A stretch of 64,000 bases of DNA from Allodiplogaster sudhausi (taxonomy: Eukaryota > Nematoda > Chromadorea > Rhabditida > Diplogasteridae), in assembly GCA_945643635.1 (NCBI GenBank), contig CALZFC010000248.1, positions 3,358,501 through 3,422,500 on the forward strand, given 5' to 3'. Positions within the stretch are counted from its first letter, which is position 1, and each line of letters starts with the position of its first letter. The position numbers and the translations under genes are program-made. Positions 53,794 to 63,671 of this stretch are shown here, in pieces. The notes beneath the pieces are model-generated. The model saw nothing but the letters and a program-made list of their open reading frames with translations, had not been told where the DNA came from and did not search any database.

Positions 53794-53795
<2 letters not shown>
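43801..53795 (-). CDS. Nuclear hormone receptor of the E75/Rev-erb (NR1D-like) type, 445 aa, seven exons
   Basis: Minus-strand exons: 53,795-53,636; 49,405-49,305; 47,553-47,409; 45,434-45,187; 44,874-44,803; 44,646-44,572; 44,337-43,801. Phases 1, 0, 1, 0, 0, 0 match at every join, giving 445 codons from ATG to TGA. Residues 1-63 form a Ser/Thr-rich A/B region. The DNA-binding domain follows, with zinc ligands Cys66, 69, 83, 86 and Cys103, 109, 119, 122. Its P-box region reads [15 protein letters not shown], and its C-terminal extension [20 protein letters not shown] is the signature of E75 and Rev-erb. A glycine/serine hinge follows (about 157-187). The ligand-binding domain begins near 190 and includes [35 protein letters not shown] and [15 protein letters not shown]. 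The C-terminus holds PLDLS (433-437), the canonical CtBP-corepressor docking motif. Intron 2 uses a GC donor (AAG|GCGAGA); all others are GT-AG. Introns 1, 2 and 3 are 4.2, 1.75 and 2.0 kb and full of GA/CT repeats. It should be a nuclear, DNA-binding repressor. Ligand or haem binding cannot be judged from sequence. Confidence 0.92.
44355..44570. repeat. (GA)n microsatellite filling the last NHR intron
   Basis: Runs of GAGAGA with short interruptions occupy almost the whole intron 44,338-44,571 between the sixth and seventh coding exons. In transcript sense it is a polypyrimidine tract leading into the acceptor CTTCCAG. Confidence 0.93.
45720..46012. repeat. (GA)n-rich microsatellite in NHR intron 3
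   Basis: Imperfect GAGAGA tracts, the purest part at 45,960-46,010. Confidence 0.93.
46110..46232. repeat. (CT)n-rich microsatellite in NHR intron 3
   Basis: Pyrimidine tract on the plus strand, opposite in orientation to its neighbours on both sides, so adjacent GA and CT tracts could pair. Confidence 0.9.
46370..46765. repeat. Long (GA)n-rich tract in NHR intron 3
   Basis: About 395 bp of purine-only sequence with few interruptions, in blocks of GAGAGA, AGAAGGGG and GGAAAG. A (GAA)n tract follows at 46,888-46,912. Confidence 0.93.
47175..47405. repeat. (CT)n tract next to NHR exon 3
   Basis: Pyrimidine tract ending only a few bases from the 5' splice site at 47,408. In the transcript it is a GA-rich stretch at the very start of intron 3. 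Confidence 0.93.
47888..47945. repeat. (CT)n microsatellite in NHR intron 2
   Basis: Nearly pure CTCTCT, about 55 bp. Confidence 0.93.
48044..48110. other. Near-perfect hairpin in NHR intron 2, possible small-RNA precursor
   Basis: TTCGACATGGAGGCCAGTGA (48,049-48,068) and the strand ending ...TGTCGAA (48,083-48,105) pair over about 23 bp with a single T-G wobble. The pairing extends a few bases past a one-base bulge. The loop is 11-12 nt (48,072-48,082). The size suits a small-RNA precursor or the remnant of a tiny inverted-repeat element. No sequence evidence of processing exists. Confidence 0.45.
48110..48395. repeat. (GA)n tract following the hairpin
   Basis: Begins with GAGAGAGACA units (CAGAGAGAGA repeated four times) and continues as imperfect GA with two copies of a GAGAAATAAATAA(G)GAGAA interruption. 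Confidence 0.9.
48478..48815. repeat. Two (GA)n tracts in NHR intron 2
   Basis: Tracts at 48,478-48,600 and 48,722-48,800, separated by about 120 bp of unique sequence with no recognised feature. In transcript sense they are pyrimidine tracts. Confidence 0.9.
49110..49162. repeat. (CT)n microsatellite downstream of NHR exon 2
   Basis: Nearly pure CTCTCT tract within intron 2, about 145 bp past the GC donor. Confidence 0.92.
49441..49512. repeat. (ATT)n microsatellite in NHR intron 1
   Basis: TTATTATTATT with three interruptions, about 35 bp upstream of the acceptor of exon 2 in transcript sense. Confidence 0.93.
51135..51205 (+). repeat. tRNA-like element in NHR intron 1
   Basis: TGGCGCAGTGGACAG at 51,141-51,155 is a good A box. 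GACCGGGTCGCATG at 51,184-51,197 is a degenerate B box. It is not a functional tRNA. Confidence 0.45.
53217..53365. repeat. 49-bp tandem unit, three copies, inside a CT tract
   Basis: A unit beginning CGTTTTCTCTGTCTCTCACT recurs at 53,217, 53,266 and 53,315, each 49 bp apart and nearly identical. Confidence 0.85.
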
Positions 53796-53840
<45 letters not shown>

Positions 53841-53870
53841 TAGGGCAGAGAAGCAGGGAAGAGAGAGAGA
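53790..53870. repeat. (GA)n tract immediately upstream of the NHR start codon
   Basis: GAGAGAG directly abuts the reverse complement of the start codon (ATG at 53,795-53,793). In transcript sense, 40 bp of pure CT precede the ATG, so the tract is either 5' leader or the end of an upstream intron. Confidence 0.85.
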
Positions 53871-53879
53871 GAATGGAGA

Positions 53880-55466
53880 AGCCAGAGAAGTCAGAGAAGT
53901 CAGACGATCTGGAAAGGAGATGCAATATGTATGGATATACTCGCAAAATAAATGTACAAATAAGTAACATATTCACGACAAAGAATAGGTTAAAGAATTG
54001 AAGAGCAAGAGAGAGAGACAGAGAGAGAGAGAGACAGAGAGACAGAGACAGAGAGAAAGATAGAGTATAAGAACGAACGAGAGAAGAAAAGAATGAATAA
54101 GAGGGGTACCTAAAATTAAAGCCATCTCTATTTACGTAAAGCATTTTGTCAGAATATACTAGACATGCCCTCAACAGAGACAAGTTCACAAATCAGCAAA
54201 ATAATTAATCTTTTATAGAATGAAAATTAATTTATCAAGTTTTGAACTTCCTTCTTTATATTTAAACGCATAAAATATCATTTGCTGAAAGTAGACGGAA
54301 ATTCAGAAAATAACAAAGAGACAGGAATATATTATCAGAAATATATACCCGTACTCACTGCCACTTTAACCTCCTTCTGTTAAAGTTATAAACCGTGCGA
54401 TGTTCTCTTTTCATCATCTAACTGTGGCCGATCAAAATAGGGGTGGTTGAGTGTAGTGGTACTTGAAAGGCAGATCACGAGAGAGAGAGAGAATGAGAGT
54501 GATGAGAGAGACAGGGAGAGAGAGAGAGAACGACTAAGGGAGGAAGCGACGGAAGTAGATAAAGGGAACGGCAGAGGACAAGAGGAAGCGTTGAAAAGGT
54601 CTGCGAACAATAGCATCTCAGAATGCGGAAGCGACTGTAATCTCTGGTTTTCGTTCTCTCTTTCTCGCTCTCTTTTCTGCCACTAGAGCACAGGCAGCAC
54701 AAAATTTATGGGTGCGCACTTATGTAATAGACCACGAAAACAAGAGTACAGTAATGATCGGCACACTAAAAAGTGGAGAAGTCAGAGAGGACAAGAAATA
54801 AGGTCGGTGTCAGCTAAAGGGCAACAAATCAGAAAGCAAAAAAATTTATCAAGGGCTCCCGGGCAATATTCCATGACTTCAATCATGAAAAATTGGGAAA
54901 AAGTTGTGGCATAAAATTTTTACAACTTGCAGGAAATATTTGGAATTGGTGATGGAAAAATCATCAAAGAAAATCGAATGCAAAAATGGAATTTGAGAGG
55001 GTGGACAAAGAGAGTGTGAGAGAGAGCGAGAGAGAAGAGAGAGAGAGAAATGAGGGCGAGAGTTGGTAAGAGAAAGTGACTGAGCTTAAATGCCCTTCGA
55101 CCCGCGTTGCCCCGATCGGAAGAGAGAGAGAGAGAGACGTGTGATGGTGGTGGTGTGGAGGGCCACAAGGCCGGGCGGGGCCAGCCAAGCCAGCCGCGCA
55201 CTTGGAGAGAGAGAGAGAGATAGAGAGAAAGAGAGAGAGAGAAGGAAAGGGAGGGAGAGATGGAAAGAGACAGAGAGAGATAGAGAGAGCAAGAGAGAGA
55301 GCTGGAGATGGAGAGAGAGACAGTATAGCTAAGAGAAAATAAGACTGTGCTGACCGGGACAAGATAGCTCAGAGGGCGGAGAAACGGAAGAAGAGCGAGA
55401 GAGTTATATGCATGTGGGTGCATGAGAGAGAAAGAGGGTGATAGAGAATGAACGAGAGAGAGAGAA

Positions 55467-55517
<51 letters not shown>

Positions 55518-56503
55518 AGAGAGAGAACATGTTCATGGCGAGGGCAGGTGCTCATGCTTGTATATAGTTGCTTGACGGACGGAGCCTTGATGCTATACAT
55601 CGTGGCTACTTACTGTTCTCCGCCCACAACTGAAAAGTAAGCAGGGAAGTCGAGGGAGCGAGAGAGCGAGAGAGAAAGAGAGAGGGAGAGGGAGCGAGAG
55701 AGAGAGAGAGCGAGAGAGAAAGAGAGAGGGAGAGGGAGCGAGAGAGAGAGAGAGCGGAAAACAGATACAGCTAGTTGGCGTGTGGCAAGAACTCTATGAT
55801 TTCGCGCGGGTATTTTAATCCCGGTTGAGCTGAATTCTAGGGGGGGGGGAGATGGAGTAGCGAGAGAGTTAGAGAGAGAGAGAGAGAGAGAGAGAGCGCA
55901 GTTTAATAAGAGATAACTGATACGAATAGAAAGCCGAGAGCAACAGTGGTCGACATTTATCTCAGAGATTCTTTTAGATATTGGCAGTATCTTAAATTGG
56001 AGCCTTTCTCGCATGCAATTCCACTTTTCTTTTCAATCACTGCTTTGCTACTCGCCAAGTGGTGCCATCTCCTTCACTTTGTAGATGTGCTCGTGCTTGC
56101 TAGCTGATGTTGTGATTTCCTTGCGTTCCTTGCCATTTCTCTTCTCAACATCATCTCCTCCTTTATCACTGCAAAACCGAGTGATAGATCAGATTCATTG
56201 CGGAATGTTAGCTAAACAACAATCTTAGCCTCCATTCCGTTCTAGCTTGCATTCGAGTAGTCTTGGACCCAATATGTATTTTTATAGCCAGAAAATAAAA
56301 TAGACATGATAACACGTTACAACCAATGAATAGCGACCGGTATGATTTCAAGGAACACACGTATTGTTGGGATGTACAAAGATGGTTCTATAACATCATT
56401 ATGGTAAGGACCAGGAAAAGTGATTCTTATAATCCATATTTAGGATCAGTGATTAGGAGAGGGAAGAAAAGCAAAAATTACAGCTGATAAAAAAAAACAT
56501 AAA

Positions 56504-56545
<42 letters not shown>

Positions 56546-57223
56546 GAGAGAGAGAGAGCGAGAGAGTAGAATGAATATGGATTCCATGAATACAGAGTAT
56601 CACAGATAAAAGCGCACTGGCATTATATGGTAATTTAATATGGCACGACAGCAAGACAAGGTTTAACAAAGTGGAGAAGCAAACAATCACGCTCTGTTTT
56701 TAATTCGCAAAAAGGCTATCTAGGAATGAATAATCTACGGTATACTCTGCAAACCAATTTATATTAAAGAAATAGATATTTGAAAATAGGAAATACTAAA
56801 AGTGATGTGCGGAAAGATATAGTAGTTGTTCCCCAAAAAATATTTTAAACACTCATTTCCTTTCTCTGTCTGTCCTCACTATCTATTCCCATTTCTCTCT
56901 ATCTCCCCCGCTCTCTATTTCTCTACCTCCACCTTATCCTCCCATCTCTATCTCTCTCTCTCGCTCTCTCTCTCGTCTTCCCTCCCAAAATAACCCCTTT
57001 CTCAAATTCCTGCTGACCCTCACGACATACGTTCAGGCATTCTCGATGAAAACAACATCGCCGTGTCCTCCAGACTGCCCGTGACCTACTTATGAGATCT
57101 GACGTGTAACTCTCATTCTGTTATAGAGGGGAAGGAAGAACATTGGAGAACGCGCAGAGAACACACTTATCATAGTTCGGGTAGAGAGAAAGAGGAGAGG
57201 AGAGATAGAAAGATCGGAGAAAG

Positions 57224-57274
<51 letters not shown>

Positions 57275-57345
57275 GCAGAGATAGGCGAGATATAGAGATA
57301 TGGCGAAAAAGTCATGTCTCTACAGACGATAGGAGAAAAGGAGGC

Positions 57346-57386
<41 letters not shown>

Positions 57387-57800
57387 ATGAGAGAAAACGA
57401 GTAAATTCGAATATCGCGGTGAAGGTCAGCTCTAGTTCTGTGACTCATATTTTGTTCTCTAAAAGCGCGCAGAAAATATAGAAGAAAAAAATAATCCTAA
57501 TCGACCTTAAATTTTTTGGCTTATTAAATACATACAGTATGTATATCATAAGGTACGAAATATGCACACTATCACAGATAGACTCGGGTGAATTGGATAG
57601 CTCTTTGCTACAGTAACCCGTACACAAGCTCTCCTCCCCATAAATATATGTAAGTTCTAAAAAAATCTCTTACTATAATTTGCTACTTACAGTAACAACT
57701 CTGAAGAGATCTGGTCTTCGGCCTTGTTGTCATGGCTTCCTTCCATATAATCCATATCTACCGTATCAGGAGCTCCTGAATCGGGGCAGGACCTAATCCT
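53880..57800. other. Region upstream of the NHR, microsatellites and no confident gene
   Basis: GA tracts lie at about 54,005-54,062, 54,478-54,530, 55,015-55,060, 55,115-55,135, 55,205-55,320, 55,425-55,530, 55,655-55,755, 55,862-55,898, 56,507-56,568, 57,182-57,270 and 57,347-57,385. A CT tract lies at 56,880-56,975. Between them I find no exon with both splice sites. The NHR promoter and the 3' end of the SLC35F gene must lie here. Confidence 0.5.
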
Positions 57801-57803
57801 GTT

Positions 57804-58901
57804 TCAAAGCCTCTCACTTTCGTCATCCTCATCGTCTGTCTCATTGCCGAGAAGTTGTTGTCTGTCATCAGAGGATGGTGACGAGGTCAGAGACGCAGAG
57901 GAGGACTTCGTCGTCGAGATGTCACCCTGCTTCTCTGCATGCTCTAGCAGCGCGACGCCAATGAAGGAGATCGTGATCGGAACGGCAGCGATCATCTAAA
58001 AATGGTGGTGATAAATAATAAAATGGATAAAGAAGCACACTAAAAATAATCTCATACATTTCTGAAGAAAACATCAAATTATATTCAAGAAATATAGAAA
58101 GATATAGCAAGAGAGAGAGAGAGACAGAGCGAGAGAGAGGGAGAGATAAAGCGTAAGATAGAGCCAGAGAGAGAGAGCAAGAGAGAGAGGGAGAGAGAGC
58201 GAGAGAGAGCGAGAGAGAGAGAGAGAGCGAGAGAGAGCGAGAGAGAGAAATACGATGGCAGAAATGAAATGATGAAAAAAGGAGTTGGAACAATACATCA
58301 GAGTCTACAAGAATTTAATTAATTGGAGGGAAAATAAAATAAAAACAAATTCAAATATAACGCCAAAGTAATTGACTACTGACCTGCACCACGCTGGGCA
58401 CCATGGCTCTGAAGAGAAAGTCTGCCGCGAACGAGAGAGGAATGGCGAGCGAGAGGGAGAGAGACGCAGACAGCGAGTCGGTCAGCTTGGCTGCCACCAG
58501 CCAGAGAAGATCCGCGCAGAGGGTGCCTGATTAAAATACATTTTATTTATTTGATATCTTGATTATCATAAATAAATAAATATATACATATTTTTTAAAT
58601 AAACATTCAGTAAATGCACATGTCAACAACATTACTTTCAACGTAATCTACATGAAGGCTCAAAAATCAGGGTGGGGCTCTATAATATACGATACATTGT
58701 AAACCCCCTGAACCTCAGTATTACTGCAATAAAAGTAATAATAAATATTAAACAAAAACAACATGTTACCGATGACGGCCGAGGCGACAAGGAGACCCCA
58801 GTCCCTGGGGGTCGGAAGTGGGTAGAGGCGCTCGATTCCGACAGAGTCTACGACTATCAAACCAACCGAGCCGACAGTCGCAGAGATTATCCCAATGCTG
58901 C
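57804..58901 (-). CDS. SLC35F-type solute transporter, last three exons (partial)
   Basis: Minus-strand exons 58,901-58,770, 58,526-58,384 and 57,995-57,804 join in phase with acceptors TTCCAG, AATCAG, TTTTAG and donors GTAACA, GTCAGT. They give the C-terminal ~154 residues, ending TGA at 57,806-57,804. Landmarks are IGTLCADLLWLVAAKLTDSL, then LSLSLAIPLSFAADFLFRAM, then AAVPITISFIGVALLEHAEK. These follow the last membrane helices of SLC35F proteins (IGTVLSEFLW ... LSLTIPLSIIAD ... FFSFIGV in the F3/F5 branch). The cytosolic tail is Ser- and acid-rich and contains DDRQQLL, an acidic dileucine signal typical of endosomal or lysosomal sorting. Earlier exons, encoding about seven helices, are not found between 58,902 and the foldback element at 59,141, nor with confidence beyond it. 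The substrate cannot be told from sequence. Confidence 0.87.
58105..58250. repeat. (GA)n tract in the last SLC35F intron
   Basis: GAGAGAGA with CGAGAG and GGGAGA interruptions, lying between the last two coding exons. Confidence 0.92.
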
Positions 58902-59136
58902 CTGGAAAGGAGTCTTTCTTTTTAAATAAGCCTTTTTACTTACTACTCATAAATATTTATGAAAAACAGTCTGGTGTAGGTTTTGGCGCACTTAAAGCAG
59001 TGTGGGCAGAGAAAAATACCGAATTCGTACATCAAATCTCTATGAAAGTTCAAAAGCAGGGTGGGGCTCTATAATATATGATACATTGCAAACCCCCTGA
59101 ACTTCAATATTAGTACAATAAAAGTAATATTAAACA
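58650..59136. repeat. Direct repeat of ~100 bp flanking SLC35F exon
   Basis: Bases about 58,650-58,755 and 59,032-59,136 share GGGGCTCTATAATATA-GATACATTG-AAACCCCCTGAAC and surrounding sequence at high identity. The exon 58,901-58,770 lies between them. The foldback element starts directly after the second copy. Confidence 0.8.
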
Positions 59137-59140
59137 TTAA

Positions 59141-61683
59141 GAGAGCCTCTCTGTAAGACTCAAGGAGGCTTACATAGGCGCCTGCCCCGAGGAATTTTTG
59201 TTTTCTTTTACTTTGAAAACTTTATGAGGGACACATCTAGTGTTCATAAAGAAATTTATTTTTTCAAAAAGTTTGAAAAATTTTTTTTCTCTTAATTATA
59301 AGTAAAAATGTTAAAAAAATTTAGTAGGCCATATCTAACGTTATACTTAATATTTCTCGAAAATCTTTTCACTGTTCGATTCCTTATTTAAAAATACACA
59401 AAAAAGTCCCAGATGACTGTTTTCGAAAAATTAACATTTTTATGACTTTTGTGCAATTTAATTTTTTGAAAAATGATTTTTAGGTAATAACTTTTTTTTT
59501 ATTATGACTTTCCAAAAACTGAATCTTCCATAAGAAAGAGCAGGAAAAACTACATATAATATATCTCTACGAGGAAAAATCTCGGATACCCTTTTTGGGT
59601 ATCTGCATTTGAATATGTGTTTCTAAGCAAATTTCGGTTTTGGCCACAAACCACAATTTCATTCAAACTTCTTCAATTTTAAAAAGAAATAGTCCATTCG
59701 ATGTGATTTTTTATGCTCTTTAAAATGGTATATACTTTGTTCGCAAAAGAAATTAGTCTAAAGGCCTAAAATTGACTTTTTGTGTTTTAGGCCTATTTCT
59801 GGTGTTAAAATACTCATTCTTTGCACGATTAATGGATCTTGTAGGCTGATTTTCCATATAATATTTATACTGCGAGAAAGAGCAGCTAAAACTGAGTCGG
59901 ATACAGCTTTAAGATTAAAATCTGAGGATACTCTTTTGGGAATATGTATTTGAATACTGACTGTTGAAGGAGATATTCCTGAATATTTTTAGAAAATATT
60001 TTAAAATTGTTCTTTTGAAGCATCTAGCTCGGAATTATGGGTAATCCAGAATTCTTAGAAGTTCTTTTACGATATAATCCTCAAAAGTACTTCAAAATTC
60101 AGGAAATCACATTTTTACAAGCATAGGTGCTGAAATAAATGTACGAAAACTAATTCGAAGCCAACTAAAAGGTCTTTTGTGAGAGAGACTGCCAAAAACG
60201 TCATAACCATTCGAAAGAGCAGAGACTTTTGCATAATATATCCACAGATGAAAGAGCAAAATATGTACATTTTTTTGAGACGAGAAACATGAATTCGATG
60301 TTAATTTTCTACTTTTGTGTATCATCCATGGTACTTTGATCAACATATAATTTTTCCACATATAACATTTCATTCTTCGATCAAAAGTACCATGTATGGT
60401 ACGCAAAAGTAGAAAATTAACATCGAATCCATGTTTCTCGTCTCAAAAACCCATATGGTACAATTTTCAGAACATAATTTCCATTGGTCTCGTTTTTCGC
60501 GAACTGCTCAAATTAGTCGAAACCTGTCGTCGATATTTTTCCCAATATCAAGATTTCTGAAAGATGTACATATTTTGCTCTTTCATCTGTGGATATATTA
60601 TGCAAAAGTCTCTGCTCTTTCAAATGGTTATGACGTTTTTGGCAATCTCTCTCACAAAAGACCTTTTAGTTGGCTTCGAATTAGTTTTCGTACATTTATT
60701 TCAGCACCAATGCTTGTAAAAATGTGATTTCCTGAATTTTGAAGTACTTTTGAGGATTATATCGTAAAAGAACTTCAAAGAATTCTGGATTACCCATAAT
60801 TCCGAGCTAGATGCTTCAAAAGAACAATTTTAAAATATTTTCTAAAAATATTCAGGAATATCTCCTTCAACAGTCAGTATTCAAATACATATTCCCAAAA
60901 AGTGTATCCTCAGATTTTAATCTTAAAGCTGTATCCGACTCAGTTTTAGCTGCTCTTTCTCGCAGTATAAATATTATATGGAAAATCAGCCTACAAGATC
61001 CATTAATCGTGCAAAGAATGAGTATTTTAACACCAGAAATAGGCCTAAAACACAAAAAGTCAATTTTAGGCCTTTAGACTAATTTCTTTTGCGAACAAAG
61101 TATATACCATTTTAAAGAGCATAAAAAATCACATCGAATGGACTATTTCTTTTTAAAATTGAAGAAGTTTGAATGAAATTGTGGTTTGTGGCCAAAACCG
61201 AAATTTGCTTAGAAACACATATTCAAATGCAGATACCCAAAAAGTGTATCCGAGATTTTTCCTCGTAGAGATATATTATATGTAGTTTTTCCTGCTCTTT
61301 CTTATGGAAGATTCAGTTTTTGGAAAGTCATAATAAAAAAAAAGTTATTACCTAAAAATCATTTTTCAAAAAATTAAATTGCACAAAAGTCATAAAAATG
61401 TTAATTTTTCGAAAACAGTCATCTGGGACTTTTTGTGTATTTTTAAATAAGGAATCGAACAGTGAAAAGATTTTCGAGAAATATTAAGTATAACGTTAGA
61501 TATGGCCTACTAAATTTTTTTTAACATTTTTACTTATAACTAAGAGAAAAAATTTTTTTCAAACTTTTTGAAAAAATACATTTCTTTATGAACACTAGAT
61601 GTGTCCCTCATAAAGTTTTCAAAGTAAAAGAAAACAAAAATTCCTCGGGGCAGACGCTCCTTGACCCTTACAGAGGGGCTCTC
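59141..61683. mobile_element. 2.5-kb foldback element with TTAA flanks
   Basis: The left arm (59,141 to about 60,325) and the right arm (about 60,379 to 61,683) are reverse complements over more than 1.1 kb with few differences, separated by about 50 bp. The outer ends are GAGAGCC(T/C)CTCTGTAAG in both arms. TTAA stands on each side (59,137-59,140 and 61,684-61,687), the target preference of piggyBac-type elements. The right arm carries about 110 bp (about 60,452-60,560) absent from the left. Near 59,165-59,185 the left arm has a few extra bases. No transposase frame is present. Confidence 0.85.
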
Positions 61684-61689
61684 TTAAAC

Positions 61690-62119
61690 AATGTTTGCAT
61701 CTGTTGGAAGGGTGACAACACTTACTTTAATATACGCCAGGTAATCGAGTACTGTTCTAACAATAAGTCATGTAAACCATCCTCTGTGTTCTTAACTGTA
61801 AACATCGTTTCAAGGTTTTCAAGGTTCCGCATTCTTCGTCCTATAAACTGCTATTGTTCTTCTAACCTCTTTTGCCATATTACGAACGTCTCTCTCTACT
61901 CCCCCTCTTCGCCTCAATCTCTCGCGCTATCTGAATTTCTCCCTCTTCCTCTCTATTTCGGTCTCTCTCTCTCTCGCGTTCTCTCTCCATCTTGGCAGCC
62001 TTGGCCTAGCCGTTCTGGAGTCCACATGTTTGCTTCGGGTGGGATGGTTTTCACGTACATGATCGTGGTATTGTGCGAGAGATTTAGCTAAGAGAGAGAG
62101 AGAGAGAAAGAGAGAGAGC

Positions 62120-62197
<78 letters not shown>

Positions 62198-62207
62198 AGA
62201 GAGAGGA

Positions 62208-62249
<42 letters not shown>

Positions 62250-62451
62250 GAAGAGAGAAACAAAAAGAGAGGAAGAGAGAGAGAGAAACAGTGAAAGAGG
62301 AACAACACGAACTGAGACGGCCAAGGCCAGCTGGATGGAGGGAGAAGAATGCTAACTCTTACTGCATACCAGAAAGTATCTCGCCAGCGAAATCAACGGG
62401 CCGAGCACTTTCCCTTCAATGTGAGTGAGAAGAGGATAGAAAATGGCGGAA

Positions 62452-62493
<42 letters not shown>

Positions 62494-63106
62494 TGAGATA
62501 GAGAAATCGAGAAAATAGAGAGAGGCAGAGAGAGGTAGATAGAAAGAGAGAGAGAGAAAGAGAGTGATCACTTCAACAAGAAGGAACATGGCCGTGGCCT
62601 ACTTTCACCGGGCGCGCCGACTGTTTTCTCCACTCTCCTCTCCCTTTTCTCGACTTTGAGAGTGTTCGCATGTGTTTGGCTGATCTAGAGGACTGGGGGA
62701 TGAAATTCGTCTTTCTTTCTCTCTTTTACTCTCTGTCACTCTTCTCATTTTCTCTCTCCCTCTCAATTCCTCTCTCTCTCTCTCTTCCAATCTCCTCTCA
62801 TCCTCCGCTGGTAGCAAGGGCATCGTGACCCCCGACCTTGCCCTAGAACACTCTCCTGACTATTCCCCCCGATGGATCGAATGGAAGATTCTCGATCTCA
62901 TCAGCTGACTAATACATGGCGTCACTTCTTTCTTCTTCTTTCCTCAGGGATCTTTTTAGCTACATGGGACGACACATAACTAGAATGTATACTTTCTATC
63001 TCCTCCTATTTCTCCTCTCTCTCTCTCTCCCTCTTTCTCTCTCTCTCACTCACTCACTCACTCTCTCTCTCCCTCTTTCTCTCTCTCTCACTCACTCACT
63101 CACTCA

Positions 63107-63140
<34 letters not shown>

Positions 63141-63627
63141 TCTCATATGTTTAACATGTTATAGAACTACTGTCTCGGAGCGGTATATGTTTGCTGAATA
63201 CTATTTGCTAGGGCAAAACTTGCAGAGAAATAAGAAAAAGACCACTTTGATAGGACTCGTTGTCATTCAGTCGACCACAATGGAGCTACCGTAGTAATGA
63301 AGGAATTATTTACCCCCGGTTGATAGCCATAATTCATGAAACATCGACCGATCATTGGACACTTATATCTTTTTTCGCCTTCCCTCTCTCTCTTTCTCCC
63401 ACTTTTTCTTTCTATCCAACTTCCTCATCAACATCCAAAGTAGGTTAGTACTTGTTATTGCCATGCCAATTCTCGATTCAGGGCGGCTGCTACAACTATT
63501 GTCTGTGGTGTACGATCTTATTGTGATCATCAAGGTGCAGAAATAGGCGTCTGGTAGAGCCATCTACGTATTCGTATACTCTTGTTATCCAGCATGGAAA
63601 AAAATGGGGGACAGCACTACATCCAGA

Positions 63628-63671
<44 letters not shown>

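Noticed and set aside
60107..60727. Similar ~98-codon open frames in both arms of the foldback element
   Set aside because: They are the same DNA in inverted orientation. The frames are short, lack homology I can recognise, and differ in their N-terminal parts.
63448..63545. Possible plus-strand exon ending VVYDLIVIIKVQK
   Set aside because: It has no usable donor before the stop and no partner exon. The resemblance to a transporter helix is on the wrong strand for the SLC35F gene.
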